Shown piece after piece: positions 57,101 to 63,721 of a stretch of 64,000 nucleotides of DNA. The position numbers and the translations under genes are program-made. Every line of letters begins with the position of its first letter. Position 1 is the first letter of the stretch. The stretch is from positions 62,001-126,000 of the forward strand of contig CAJHNH020002032.1 of the NCBI GenBank assembly GCA_905116865.2, given 5' to 3'. The notes beneath the pieces are model-generated. The model made no database searches and had not been told where the DNA came from. It saw only the letters and a list, made by a program, of their open reading frames with translations. This DNA is from Candidula unifasciata. Lineage: Eukaryota; Mollusca; Gastropoda; Stylommatophora; Geomitridae.

Positions 57101-59900
57101 AACATCAGAGTGGAACTGTTAGCTGGCTGCTGAAGATGAGAATGCTGCGTATATGGGAATGTCTGAATGCCATAATGTTGGTTCTCATTATAACTCTAAT
57201 CTTTGCATCAAATGACAGCAGACATGTGATTTTTAAGAAAAATGCCAAAATCAACATGGTCATAAAAAACAAACGGAGCAAGTTTTAATAACTTTTTATT
57301 CAGTATTCCTAGCATTTAAGGTTCATTTCTGTAGACATAACTCGCCTCCAGTCATCTCTGTGATTGACCTCTTCCCAGTTGGTGACTTCAAGTGTTTGTA
57401 GGTCTGGCTGTATATTATCTCTCCAACAATGTTTGGGTCTGCCTCATGGTGCACTTCCATTCAACTTGTTTTGTATATGCAGAGATAATATACAGGCCGA
57501 CCTACAAACACTATGAGTTACCGATGGCAAAGTCAAGGCCAATCTCCATGAATGGAGGCGGGTGATATCTGCAGATATGAACCTCAAGGGTTTGTAATGT
57601 TGAAGAAGAAGAGAAGGAGGAGGAAAAGAGAGAAGAGTAAGAGAGTAAAAGTGGCAGCCAAGCACAATCCAAACCTCCTGATCAATAGTCTATTAACTGG
57701 AGACAGTGCATGCAGTGGTATGACTTTAAAGACAAAACTGACAATGTCAAACAAGTAACAATAAAATCTTTCCAAGCAAAAGAAAGAAAAAAACCAGAAA
57801 TCCTATAAAAACTAATATATGTAGGTAAAGTGATAAAAAAATAGCCAACTCAAAAATATAGTTTCAAAGAAACAGAAAAAACTCATCAACAGCATTATAA
57901 TAAATATGAACCAAAGACGACATGAAAACAATAATTCACCAAAAGTACTAACAGCTTGTTCATTTCCTTTTACTTCTACATCTGCATGTCCTGACATGTA
58001 AATTAAACTGATCTTTTCAGGCGTGACCACCTCAGACTTCAGCTACTGTCTTCCGGCCGAGACTATCTTTATCTTCTTGAGCATAATGTTTCATGTTTCC
58101 ATTTCTCTAAAATCAAATGTTCAAAATATCTCCTAACTAATCCTTGCTTCATATATATATCATGCTCCCATAACACTGAACATCGTAAGGTCAGGAGTTG
58201 CTGCTGACTGTCTGATCAGTTCCCTCCACCTTTGGCGGTCACATGCAATGGATTTCTTGGTTGCATGACTAAGGCTTGTCTTTCTTGGTCTGCCTCTTCT
58301 TCTCTACTGAGCCCTGTAGTATTGTTTCTGAGAGGCTATATATATATCCATATTTCCATCATCCTAATGATGCTGTACATTAAAGCTAACTCAGAAATGT
58401 AGCGTCAAAGAACCGCTTGCAGTCTGGTCCTTCATTCAGTTATATCCTTTACAACCACTTGGATATCAAGTCCAGCACCTTTGGCCTCTCTCAACAATAT
58501 TCTTCTTAAGGTTTCTCTTGGAGTCATTTCCTCAATCCATCTGTTTCTCATTTTAGTGCATGTTTTGGTGTTTCTCTGTCTGTTGTTTCTCCTCATGATG
58601 TGTACAAACATAGTGCCATCTTCCTTGTCATACCACTGATGATACAAGTGGATTTTCAGACATTTCTTTTATCTTTTAACCTTTTTTAATTGACCATAAT
58701 TTAATGTCTGGATGGTCCTGTGCCAATGTTAAACAAACAAGCTAGAAGGTATAGCAGAAAGACTAAAAGACAAAGATCTTAATGCATTAGAGAATCATAT
58801 AGCTGTATATATTTCAGGCAGTTACTATATATTCTGTTTTGGAGAACAAGTCTCTCTGTGGGTTCCAGGTTACCTTTGTGGAGAGAAGTAGAACAGACCC
58901 ACTGCCTCCTAATAAGCATGATGTAAGAGTTGACTAATTAGGGATGTTTCCTTTGAAGTCAGAGAGCACCTACCTGATATGAGAGGAACCAATAGTTTGC
59001 AAACAAAGATGCCAGATGTCTAAAAAAAAGACCTGCATGCAAAAGTCAGATTGTGGAACAAGAAAAACTCCAGAAGTGGATGAACAACCTGAAATGTCTG
59101 CTGGAGTTTAGCCAGTGATTGCAAATAAGAGGAGGAGTTAGGCAGGCAGTGATCAAAGGGAGTGATCATGGGCAACACATGGTCACTACAAAACTGTCCA
59201 AGCTTCTTGCATGGACATGAACTTCACCCCTGACCTTAATGTGTTGCCATAGGTCTGTGATTCCAATACCTGCTTATACCACAATGGAAAACTAAAAATA
59301 CCCGCTTATACCACAATGGAAAACTAAGGTCTGGAGCAATGAACAAGTGCTAACAACAAATAAGTACAAATATTTCACCACATGCCTTATCAAAAAAATT
59401 AAACAAGAGACATACAATTTTATGAAAAGGAGCTGATGTGATAATTTTAGAAAGCATTAAAAAAAATGCCGCCCAAAAATGTAGTGCATTAACACATGTT
59501 ATTTCCAGGTGAGGTTCATAAACATAAAAGTGGGAACCACTCATTTCACTCTTTCAGAACCAAGTCACATGTGATGTGTGATTAATTTATTTCCTGTGTG
59601 ATGCAAACATTACATCATGTGTAGTCTTAATTTAAGGTTTGGTTAGCTCAGAAAAAACAAACAAAAAATCTGGCATCTAAAGCAACTCAGTGCATTTCCA
59701 TTACACATTTTACATGTACTTCCCTTTTACTTGATTTTGTAAAGACATGATTTCTGACTGAAATGTTCTTGGACGGAAAGAGTAAAAGCTACAAAGATAG
59801 TGATGCAATATCTACACATATACATATACAACAGATAACATATATCCCTGCTACTTACGGGGGCCCACCTGGGCCAGCTTGGGGGTTCAGAGGGGCAGCC
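33049..59900 (-). CDS. VAMP: Synaptobrevin/VAMP gene (multi-exon, 5' exon missing)
   Basis: Vesicle R-SNARE that pairs with syntaxin and SNAP-25 on the target membrane to drive exocytosis. Seven coding exons were found: 59859-59900, 55736-55826, 54977-55055, 53948-54027, then 49149-49200 or 45935-45986, then 33049-33164. Every exon has AG/GT borders and phases match exactly. The product has a Pro/Gly-rich N-terminus, the R-SNARE helix from [13 protein letters not shown] through [16 protein letters not shown] to [20 protein letters not shown], the juxtamembrane KYWWKNCK, a transmembrane anchor in two alternative exons, and a Thr/Pro-rich luminal tail. The start exon (expected to end in ATG plus about two bases) was not found and may lie between 60 and 64 kb or beyond. 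Introns are filled with tandem arrays and retrotransposon pieces. It is closest to the VAMP1/2/3 and n-Syb group by its SNARE sequence; paralogue assignment is not possible here. Confidence 0.92.
33443..33881. mobile_element. Candidate solo LTR in VAMP last intron
   Basis: A ~440-bp block of unusual, more GC-rich sequence with ends tgtaat and attaca, that is TG...CA with a 6-bp inverted match, and AATAAA motifs at about 33700. Flanking bases (gagga, aaacc) do not form a target duplication, so the call is tentative. Confidence 0.35.
33920..35572. repeat. Two-module 26/43-bp minisatellite array
   Basis: Every unit carries ctatagttaactctctgaca then ctgata (26 bp). Some units are extended by a 17-bp module, cctttaccacccattgt, to 43 bp. 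Short units dominate 34390-34910 and long ones the two flanks. Left of 34190 the array is degenerate. It lies in the last VAMP intron. Confidence 0.93.
35573..36184. other. Intron sequence, unassigned
   Basis: No confident repeat. A GC-richer patch near 35930-36060 ('gtaggctcgctggctggatg') may be an old insertion. Confidence 0.3.
36185..36270 (-). pseudogene. 3' end of the RNase H-type LINE
   Basis: Shares 'gaattaggaattgacatcac' and 'gcgctccgtccccatcttc' with the 3' terminus of the element at 24535-25561. A short 5'-truncated fragment in the same orientation. Confidence 0.7.
36271..38060. other. Intron sequence, mostly unassigned
   Basis: A short ~65-bp direct duplication is seen at 36715-36895: caggctggctaactatatcc with tcaagacggccatgttt, and caggctggtcaacgatatcc with tcaagacagccatgttt. 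The rest is AT-rich with no gene signal. Confidence 0.35.
38107..38259. mobile_element. piggyBac-like MITE
   Basis: Starts TTAActctttcagttccaac and ends tggactaaaagagTTAA, so it has inverted ends of about 13 bp, each beginning at a TTAA, the piggyBac target site. Length 153 bp with an internal C run. The left end is also duplicated just upstream at 38069-38106. No transposase. Confidence 0.6.
38762..39205 (-). mobile_element. tRNA-derived SINE family B carrying a minisatellite
   Basis: The left part matches the family-B tail side ('gtgttgggcatatagggcta', 'gaccaatccgcactcag'). The right part matches the head side ('ggtacccatttatacctgag', 'tccatgatcttctgatcc'). Between them the internal segment has been amplified into the 30-bp array at 38846-39088. 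Confidence 0.8.
38846..39088. repeat. 30-bp minisatellite inside SINE (8 copies)
   Basis: Eight near-identical copies of acagtgagggatgttgtcac then cgctacttac. The unit corresponds to the SINE-B segment that in other copies reads 'ggcactcggtgggtgacgtg', gtcaatatcacc and cttttacttc. Confidence 0.95.
39300..39460 (-). mobile_element. Possible tRNA-like SINE head
   Basis: The minus strand contains 'ggtgccgggttcaattccc', a good B-box match, downstream of 'ggcatctcaggcttagg'. No second copy was identified in the window, so family status is unproven. It does not fold as a complete tRNA by eye. Confidence 0.35.
39490..39600 (+). mobile_element. tRNA-derived SINE, family B fragment
   Basis: Plus-oriented fragment with 'aaatgggtagcaggtcatg', 'ttctgggaagtcaaggtgcc' and 'gggctgactagtctataca', matching the family body. 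Confidence 0.6.
39653..39799. mobile_element. piggyBac-like MITE, second copy
   Basis: Left end ctaactctttcaatccca and right end tgggactgaaagagTTAA are inverted repeats. The left TTAA has mutated to CTAA. Body blocks 'cattgcttccgacctagaag' and 'gtacctcttggacctctg' resemble the 38107 copy. Confidence 0.6.
40004..42880. repeat. 87-bp satellite-like array (~33 copies)
   Basis: Near-identical 87-bp units: ggtcagtgtaagaccttata, ttttagaatcaaacatgcac, agagtactgttagagaaaca, cataggacgctggcagagaa and cacaaga. Variation is almost confined to two sites (ggacg/ggatg and ctggc/ctgtc). Since 87 equals 29 codons and two forward frames lack stops, frames of 975 and 753 codons appear. A one-base A insertion at about 42235 switches between them. 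It lies in the last VAMP intron antisense to the gene, so coding is rejected. Confidence 0.97.
42881..43320. repeat. 32-bp array adjoining the 87-bp array (~13 copies)
   Basis: Unit of 32 bp: gaattgtactgttagacgat, then acttggagtact. It shares gagtactgttaga with the 87-bp unit and starts where that array ends, so one may derive from the other. It becomes degenerate up to about 43440. Confidence 0.93.
43441..44454. other. Intron sequence, unassigned
   Basis: AT-rich with no confident repeat or exon. Confidence 0.35.
44455..44690 (+). mobile_element. SINE-A dispersed repeat, diverged
   Basis: Carries 'ctaacagtctgcacacaag', 'aagttctggaaccaggacaa', acaagcaggactttccac and 'gcaggtgagcgtgaagag', in family-A order. 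Confidence 0.6.
44691..45339. other. Intron sequence, unassigned
   Basis: No exon or repeat recognised. Confidence 0.35.
45340..45615 (+). mobile_element. SINE-A dispersed repeat, full length
   Basis: From 'gtgtgggtttctgggaccc' through a run of 16 C, 'acaagcatgtcataggattc', 'tgtctgatctgtaaaacag', 'actttctgccagagtttaaa' and the 'ctataagaagaaaaag' end. It stops about 320 bp from VAMP transmembrane exon B. Confidence 0.75.
45935..45986 (-). CDS. VAMP: VAMP alternative transmembrane exon B
   Basis: Acceptor 'gtgaacacacag'-like (minus 'tgtgttcacag') is followed by ATG TGG and a 52-bp exon reading [17 protein letters not shown] plus the first base of a Val codon, then donor gtaagttttt. It has the same length, entry phase 0 and exit phase 1 as exon A at 49149-49200, so it can replace exon A exactly. 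Joining both would shift the frame and soon meet a stop. Compared with exon A it lacks the glycines, is richer in Ile, and carries a Trp next to the membrane interface. Confidence 0.82.
46412..46505. repeat. 29-bp tandem repeat (3 copies)
   Basis: Three copies of ctgaaaaagtacaatcaaca then cagagcaag, ending in the 'gagcaagg-gagaccac' sequence of the LINE fragment. A short expansion inside a retrotransposon relic. Confidence 0.85.
46490..46812 (+). pseudogene. LINE ORF2 C-terminal fragment
   Basis: Two partial repeats of an Arg-rich closing motif: [11 protein letters not shown] near 46500, and [20 protein letters not shown] at about 46670-46730, followed by [14 protein letters not shown]. The pattern RGRP-x-x-RW-x-D-x-I-x-x-D/E followed by A-x-D/H-R-x-x-W is usual at the end of many non-LTR ORF2 proteins. 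Decayed and without the reverse-transcriptase core. Confidence 0.6.
47105..47290. mobile_element. Family-D dispersed repeat
   Basis: Blocks: 'cttcttcttttgtaattggc', 'cagttggcacaatgtgttac', 'cttacagctagactgtgata', 'aactcctaattagtcactg', 'ttatgacatgcttattgcgg', a C run and 'catgagacccagaaccctgc'. The same order occurs at 56350-56885. Confidence 0.65.
47727..48048. repeat. 89-bp minisatellite made of SPIN end plus flank
   Basis: The 8-mer ctgtcaag followed by caagggttctcaacc recurs at 47774, 47863, 47952 and 48041, exactly 89 bp apart. Each unit carries the first ~60 bp of the adjacent SPIN element, broken after 'ttcctcatgttgtgg', then 'tggagtgtagtagacaag' and 'ttaata' of host flank. A shorter leading copy begins near 47727. 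Confidence 0.9.
48049..48244. mobile_element. SPIN-type hAT MITE
   Basis: A 196-bp element with inverted ends (left caagggttctcaacctt, right aggttgagaaccgctg) and an exact 8-bp target duplication, ctgtcaag, at 48041-48048 and 48245-48252. The minus strand reads cagcggttctcaacctgtgg, then 'gggtcgcctaagaccatcg' and 'gggggtcgccacaacatgag', which I recognise as the non-autonomous SPIN (Space Invaders) hAT consensus known from tetrapods and some invertebrates. No transposase. Confidence 0.88.
48530..48605 (+). mobile_element. SINE-A fragment
   Basis: Short central family-A piece with 'agtgcttctgacagagac' and 'gccagatctgtcaaacagat'. Confidence 0.5.
48606..49148. other. Intron sequence, unassigned
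   Basis: AT-rich sequence between a SINE-A fragment and VAMP transmembrane exon A. Irregular short repeats of 'gattgaagca-aaatctataa' type occur near 48770-48870. No gene. Confidence 0.35.
49149..49200 (-). CDS. VAMP: VAMP alternative transmembrane exon A
   Basis: Acceptor 'caattctccag' is followed by a 52-bp exon reading [17 protein letters not shown] plus the first base of a Val codon, then donor gtgagtac. The opening MMIILGVI is the canonical start of the synaptobrevin anchor in insects and molluscs, so this is probably the ancestral version. It is entered directly after the KYWWKNCK codons of 53948-54027 and exits in the phase needed for 33049-33164. Confidence 0.9.
49930..50300 (+). pseudogene. 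LINE ORF2 C-terminal fragment
   Basis: The plus strand around 50130-50220 reads [20 protein letters not shown], then [11 protein letters not shown] and a stop. RGRP-x-x-RWKD-x-I is the characteristic closing motif of many non-LTR ORF2 proteins. The upstream sequence is heavily frameshifted. It lies antisense within the VAMP intron. Confidence 0.6.
50640..51060 (-). pseudogene. LINE ORF2 C-terminal fragment (relative of 14831 copy)
   Basis: Minus-strand translation gives [20 protein letters not shown], then [17 protein letters not shown], and after frame breaks [20 protein letters not shown] and ELIEST. These align with SESWTIGRQ, FYRRMLRIPWAAKKSNQE, REKMFDSL and HGGVSAHELIH of the element at 14831-15390. 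An older, stop-containing member of the same family. Confidence 0.8.
51130..51390 (+). mobile_element. SINE-A dispersed repeat, full length
   Basis: In order: gtttcggggccccatttttg, 'aacaagcatgtcctaaaag', 'accaattaggggtgtttcc', 'gatgaaccaacagtctgc', 'acaagaccaaagcccagc' and 'caacactaagaagaac'. Confidence 0.75.
51540..51690 (+). mobile_element. SINE-A dispersed repeat, 3' half
   Basis: Blocks 'aataagccagatctgtaaaa', 'agaccaaaatccagaagtg' and 'aataaacaaccaggatttt' match the family. Confidence 0.65.
51753..53680. repeat. 107-bp array with higher-order structure (18 copies)
   Basis: Unit of 107 bp: cttctcgtgcaccataatac, caatctgtcctcttcttcg, atccttctgtcagaaaactt, atttcaggaggccggtagcc, then tttatgaaagctatcatgca and gtctatat. 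Variants such as 'ttctggtgcacc', 'gatccttttgtcag' and 'ttctcatgcacc' recur in the same order 535 bp (five units) apart, while 'aaagatttcatgc' recurs 642 bp apart. Identical 74-codon frames in successive units are not genes. It lies in the VAMP intron between exon 53948 and transmembrane exon A. Confidence 0.96.
53948..54027 (-). CDS. VAMP: VAMP exon: C-terminal SNARE motif and juxtamembrane segment
   Basis: Acceptor 'ctgctctacag', then 80 bp reading (E)[20 protein letters not shown] and WWKNCK, then donor gtagagt. It supplies the last SNARE heptads and the basic/Trp juxtamembrane region that is nearly invariant in synaptobrevins. The phase matches the exon at 54977-55055. An array unit ends only about 270 bp downstream. 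Confidence 0.95.
54445..54715 (-). mobile_element. SINE-A dispersed repeat, reverse full-length copy
   Basis: 'ccggctgtaaattcaagtgg', 'attctggttgttcatccact', 'ggtcttgttccagaacttga', 'ttggtttcccacctctcagg', 'acacccctagttagccgcc' and 'gcatggggaac' follow the family order in reverse. Confidence 0.75.
54889..54914. repeat. Poly-C tract
   Basis: An uninterrupted run of about 25 C, the longest of many C/G homopolymers in the window. Its length is likely to be imprecise in an assembly. Confidence 0.9.
54977..55055 (-). CDS. VAMP: VAMP exon: central SNARE motif
   Basis: A 79-bp exon reading [20 protein letters not shown], then QLDDRA and one base of Glu, with acceptor 'tgtatacag' and donor gtaatt. 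It contains the ionic-layer Arg of the R-SNARE (in YRDQ). The residue before it is Tyr, where VAMP1/2/3 have Glu (VLERD). Confidence 0.95.
55736..55826 (-). CDS. VAMP: VAMP exon: proline-rich linker and start of SNARE motif
   Basis: Acceptor 'ctcacttttcag', then 91 bp reading (P)[20 protein letters not shown] and [10 protein letters not shown], then donor gtattcc. The N-terminal Pro/Gly stretch is typical of neuronal synaptobrevins. SKRLQQTxAQVDE starts the SNARE helix. Confidence 0.93.
56350..56885. mobile_element. Family-D repeat expanded by a minisatellite
   Basis: The left part has 'gggtaattggtacattgtg', 'tacagctaggctgcaatatc' and 'aacatgcttgtaaagagg'. The right part repeats 'catctgatttcaaccaactc', 'ctaattagtcaccttctagg', a C run and 'aatgaggcccgtgaatccac'. 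The 35-bp array at 56519 lies between two versions of the same segment, so the element end has been duplicated and amplified. Confidence 0.65.
56519..56765. repeat. 35-bp minisatellite (7 copies)
   Basis: Unit of 35 bp: caacaatggggccctggaat, then ccacaggggaatgcc. It resembles the family A/D terminus 'caatgaggcccgtgaatcc' then acatggggaac. Long frames on both strands are artefacts. Confidence 0.93.
57310..57455 (-). pseudogene. LINE ORF2 C-terminal fragment
   Basis: The minus strand reads [20 protein letters not shown], then [17 protein letters not shown] and a stop a few codons later. GRPKxxWRDxIxxDL followed by A/N-x-D-R-x-x-WRR is the standard end of many non-LTR ORF2 proteins. The frame is open over ~48 codons. 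Confidence 0.75.
58180..58320 (-). pseudogene. LINE ORF2 C-terminal fragment
   Basis: The minus strand reads [20 protein letters not shown], then [17 protein letters not shown] and a stop further on. Same class of closing motif as at 57310 but a different sequence, so a second LINE lineage. A further minus-strand frame at 58432-58647 ([17 protein letters not shown]) may belong to the same relic. Confidence 0.65.
58850..59125 (+). mobile_element. SINE-A dispersed repeat, near full length
   Basis: 'ctgtgggttccaggttacc', 'aataagcatgatgtaagag', 'gactaattagggatgtttcc', 'gatatgagaggaaccaatag', 'aagtggatgaacaacctg' and 'gcaaataagaggagg' follow family order. Confidence 0.7.
59859..59900 (-). CDS. 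VAMP: VAMP exon: proline/glycine-rich N-terminus
   Basis: A 42-bp exon with acceptor 'gctctttatcaag' and donor gtaagtag, reading [13 protein letters not shown] plus the start of a Pro codon. It resembles the N-terminal Pro/Gly region of cephalopod synaptobrevin as I recall it ([10 protein letters not shown]). It begins with the last base of a codon, so the missing first exon should end two bases into a codon. Confidence 0.8.
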
Positions 59901-60182
59901 CTTGATAAAGAGCAAGTGTTGATTACAGATTATGTGACACAGCAACATGACCAACTAAAGTAATTCGACTGGACTAACTACTGTCCCAGACACCTGCCCT
60001 GCCTGTCAGCTGGATGGTTTTAGTTTCAAGTCAGCATTGTGCAGGGATCCCTCCCCCCCCCCCCTCAAAATGACCTTGGTCCCCATATCAACCTAGCCTT
60101 AAATGAATATCAGGTAATATCCCTGGGGGGTGGGGGGAGGGGGGGGGGGTGGTGGATGGCCAGTCAACCATATCATCTACAG

Positions 60183-60368
60183 CAGGGCTATTCAACTAAG
60201 TTTACCCAGCGGCCAGCATTTTTGAAAATAGGGATGGCCAGAGACCAGAAGCCCCAGCCGAAGCATAAAAAGCTCAATAATACAGTATAACAAGCAATGA
60301 TCAGCGGGCTATTTGGTAGAGGTTCACGAGCCAGATGAGGCCAGGGGGCTGCTAGCTGAATAGCCTTG
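60183..60368. mobile_element. hAT-type MITE with target duplication
   Basis: A 186-bp element: left end cagggctattcaactaag, right end gctgaatagccttg, inverted repeats of about 14-16 bp. The flanking 8-mers atctacag (60175-60182) and atctacac (60369-60376) match at 7 of 8 positions, as expected for a hAT insertion. Same family as 6899 and 24008. Non-coding. Confidence 0.8.
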
Positions 60369-61979
60369 ATCTACACAGTGCTAACTGGTCTATACAAATA
60401 TGAGGCTAGCATCACATGCCTGTGGAGCCACTGGTGTCCTCTCTACTGTTACTAACTACTTCCCCACTAAAGTCACATTTACCCACAACACACAGCTCAA
60501 CATTTCAGCATTTGTTATTTCAATTTGCTCTTTCAAAGTCCTAGAACAGACTTCCATGGGTTATCCATGCATAACTTTTTTTTGGAAAGGGGGGGGGGGG
60601 GGGGGGGGGGGAAGACTTTTATAAAATTCATTTGCTTAAAAAAAAAAAAAAACCACATTATTTCTTTTACTTCATTAATTCCAAATGCTGTGATCCAATT
60701 GTCTGTTATTATTCAGAGTGAGCTTGTCGAGTGCGGTAGGATCTGTTACTAATTTAAAAAATTGATGACTTGTTGCTTACTTTCAGGATTTGTGAAATAT
60801 CCAATGTTGTACTAATTTCACTGTTTATAAAAACGGTATGCATCTCTTGCATTTGAGCCAGTGGCGGCTCATGGACAGACAATGCACATCTGCAGCTTCT
60901 TATCTTGGACATGCACACAACAGGTTGAACAACTACTAGGTTGTTGTATGCATACACATAAGGAGCTGCAGTTTAAAGTTAATTTTATTCAGAAGATTGT
61001 AATCTACATTTACAACTCTAAAAACAATAATTTCAAAGTGTATTTCATGCATGTGCTGTATGCTGTTCTTTCAAAGCTGTTACTAAATTGAATTTCTGAA
61101 GGTTGTTATCCATGTTTTATTTTTGTTACTGTATTCTGTGTATTTTCTAAAACTGCAGGTGCAGATTCTGGAGATTTTTCAAGGCAGAAAGACAATCCAG
61201 AGATAGACTCCCTGAAGCTTTCTTCACAAGCCGCATCCTTCTAGAGATTTACCTTTCACTTTCATGGTTGCTTTTCATTTGGAAAACATACTAATTTATG
61301 AAAATAACACAGTATACAATGTTTATGCATGGGCTACTGACAGGTGATTATAAACAAAATAATTAAACTAAATTCAATGTGTAGAAACAAATATTTCAAT
61401 ATTTATTTGTTAATATATATATATATTCGAAATCATTAATTACAAGCGATTGAATTTGAAACGGCCACATAAAAATTTGGCAACATTGTAATTTACTAAC
61501 AAAATGTCATACATACATCCCCATAACAAGGAAATACTAAACGTTCCGACAGCAAGAACATCTTGAAATGAACCATCTGATAAATGTGTAGGAATCTGCA
61601 TACATTACGATGATTCATGATCAAAATTCGAGATAAGATCATCTTATCATAAGATCCAGAGGTATTTTAAATTTAATGGTCGACTCCGTGAGACTGAGTC
61701 CAGTGACAATCGGACATTTAACGGTCGAGTCTCAAGATTTCCACAGCCCTGTTAACAGTTAATCCGCTAGGAAGACATGTCTAACGAAAAAATACTCTAG
61801 GTTGAAATGAGAAGACGAGATAACAGACAACGTACATTGTGATTTGTAATAAACTGAAACTTGTTTCTGCTGATGCCGTCTGCTGATTCCAACCGTCAAC
61901 AAAGATGGCCGCACAACCGCGATGACCTCATCCGGGTACTGCTAGATAGATTTAGGGCCCAGGCTAACTAGTCGATTCA
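60369..61979. other. Unassigned region upstream of VAMP exon 59859
   Basis: Holds a ~23-bp G run (60589-60611), an A run near 60640, a 'gagccagtggcggctcatgg' patch at 60857 that may be a transposon end, and an AT repeat at 61418. A 'caaagatggccgcacaacc' at 61906 resembles a YY1-type site often found at promoters. The missing first VAMP exon could lie here, but no ATG with a matching donor was found. Confidence 0.3.
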
Positions 61980-62140
61980 GTAAGTAAAAGTAAAGGACCG
62001 CTTTCCACGCCTGCATGCGTACTTGGAATGCATGACTATACATACAGATCAATTGGCACTCGGTGGGTGACGTGGTCAATATCACCCCGACCGCTTTTAC
62101 TTCAAAGGACTTTACCTGGTACCCAAAATAAATGTAGTTC
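61980..62140 (-). mobile_element. tRNA-derived SINE, family B, truncated
   Basis: Shares 'gtaaaagtaaaggaccgctt', 'cagatcaattggcactcggt', 'gaccgcttttacttcaaagg' and 'ctttacctggtaccc' with the family. The head is absent. Confidence 0.7.
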
Positions 62141-62159
62141 GACCTGGGTGCCCTGATTA

Positions 62160-62345
62160 TAACTTCTATGGAGGTTGAGCGGAGTATGGGTTGTGAGTTG
62201 AGAACCGACATCATAGCTGTTAGGACATTCCCACCTCCAGCAGCAAGGCCAGTGTTCCAATTCTGATGGCAGCAGTAACAGTCCGACAGTATGCCCGTCT
62301 CTCCCCTCCCCTGAGTGCTTAGCAAACTGTTTAAAAGGGATATCT
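62160..62345 (-). pseudogene. Diverged 3' end of the RNase H-type LINE
   Basis: Aligned with 24535-24680: 'gagttgagaaccgacatcat' matches the gaattaggaattgacatcac block, and 'cctccagcagcaaggcc', 'cagcagtaacagtccgac' and 'agtatgcccgtctctc' match in order. An old fourth copy. Confidence 0.55.
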
Positions 62346-62399
62346 GAAACCCACATCATACGTTATCTTATCCAAGCGCCTAGATACTTCAATGTTTGT

Positions 62400-63240
62400 C
62401 CTAAAATAACTTCTTTGACTTTTATTATTCATTTAGGCACTATTCTTTTCTTGGACCATTACTTCCGTCTTTCCATTATTAAAACTGAGGCCAATTTTAT
62501 CACTTTCTATCACCATTGCATCTATCAATTTCCGGTAGTTCTTTCTGACTGGTCACTATCAAGACGATGTTATCAGCATAACGTAGGATGTTTATGTTAT
62601 GCCCACCAACAGCAGTTCCTGGCACATCCCTGATAGATTTCAATATATATTCACTGTGTAATGAAAATAAATCAGGTGATAGTACGCATCCTAGTCTTAC
62701 GCCCCTTTTTATGGTCTGAAATGTTCCCAACTGTTTATTAATTCTTATAGCTGATGTTTGCTGCCAATATATGTTGTTTATAATTCGTAAATCTGTTCCA
62801 TCAATATTTAACTTTCCAACAGTTTGATTATTTATTCATGGTTCACACAGTCAAATGATTTATTGTTGTCAATAAAATATAAGTAAAGATCGATTTTTAA
62901 CTACTTAGCTCTTTCTGAAAGAGTTCTGAAGATGTACATGGCATTGTTTGCACCTTTTCCTTCCACAAATCCACACTGTTTTCACTAATTTCTGGTTTAA
63001 TCATATCCTTCTCATTATTATTCTCAGCAACATTTTTGTCACATTATTTACAAGACCTTTGGTGCGAAGGTCTTAACATTGTGCCTGGTTTCTTTGGCAG
63101 AGCAATACATATGGATTAAAATAGGTATTTAGGAATGTATCCACTAGTATAAATGTCATTTATTATTTTTTCTTATTATTTCCATTCCAAAATATCCTAA
63201 AGCTGCAATTTCTTCCATTGTGATGTTGTCTGGTCCGGTT
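62400..63240 (-). pseudogene. Non-LTR reverse transcriptase core, decayed
   Basis: Minus-strand translation, with several stops, gives KATGPDNITMEEI, then CGFVEGKGANNAMYIFRTLS, FIDNNKSFDCVNHE, and in an open stretch (62500-62730) TIKRGVRLGCVLSPDLFSLH followed by HNINILRYADNIVLI. These are reverse-transcriptase blocks in order (GxDxI, GFxxGKG, FIDxxKAFD, RGVRQGCxLSP, YADD). The catalytic YADD reads YADN, and AFD reads SFD. A dead copy, plausibly of the family at 14831. Confidence 0.85.
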
Positions 63241-63248
63241 GCCTTTAC

Positions 63249-63253
<5 letters not shown>

Positions 63254-63288
<35 letters not shown>

Positions 63289-63306
63289 GCGCGCATATAT
63301 ATATAT
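63254..63306. repeat. (AC)n / (GC)n / (AT)n microsatellite
   Basis: About 19 AC units, then cgcgcgcg, then atatatata. Confidence 0.95.
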
Positions 63307-63547
63307 TAATGTAGAGTAGCTTCCTTGTTTTCTTGTTGGTTTTTCCTCTCCAGGATTGCAGTCTGCGAGACTGACATCTCAAGGACGAGAATCATGCAGG
63401 TACAAATCAGGGTTTAACCATATAGCCTTATAGCACAGTTATATTTGTGCAGCGCAAATCGGTTATGAGGTAATACACAGTCCAGTGTTGAGTTCCAAAC
63501 TGTGCTCTGCTCTTGTAATTAAGTCGTCCCCTTGTGGCATGCAGTAT

Positions 63548-63721
63548 TTTGTTATTTGAAGCCCCACCCTGGCTTCCGCCGGGGGCCCTGAATATAGCTG
63601 GGCTACAATTGTGGCCATAACGGCTGAAAGGGTTTTCTTTGACCTCTCCACGGGTGATCCTCATCCGCATGGTGGCACTTTGTGTGATGTCCTGGTGTGG
63701 TGGAACTACCTACCTACCTAC
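63548..63721 (+). mobile_element. Family-E dispersed repeat
   Basis: 'gaagccccaccctggcttcc', 'gccgggggccctgaatatag', 'gacctctccacgggtgatcc', 'catggtggcactttgtgtg' and 'atgtcctggtgtgg' match the copy at 10752. The tail here is (CTAC)n. Confidence 0.8.

Noticed and set aside
59547..59783. Third full piggyBac-like MITE
   Set aside because: The ends (cactctttcagaacc and ggacggaaagagta) are only roughly inverted and no TTAA is present on either side, so it is mentioned as a hint and not called.
60754..60957. Minus-strand 67-codon frame (MQEMHTVFINSEISTTLDIS) as a VAMP or syntaxin-like exon
   Set aside because: No SNARE heptad pattern is present, the phase does not fit the first VAMP exon, and a transposon-end-like patch overlaps it.
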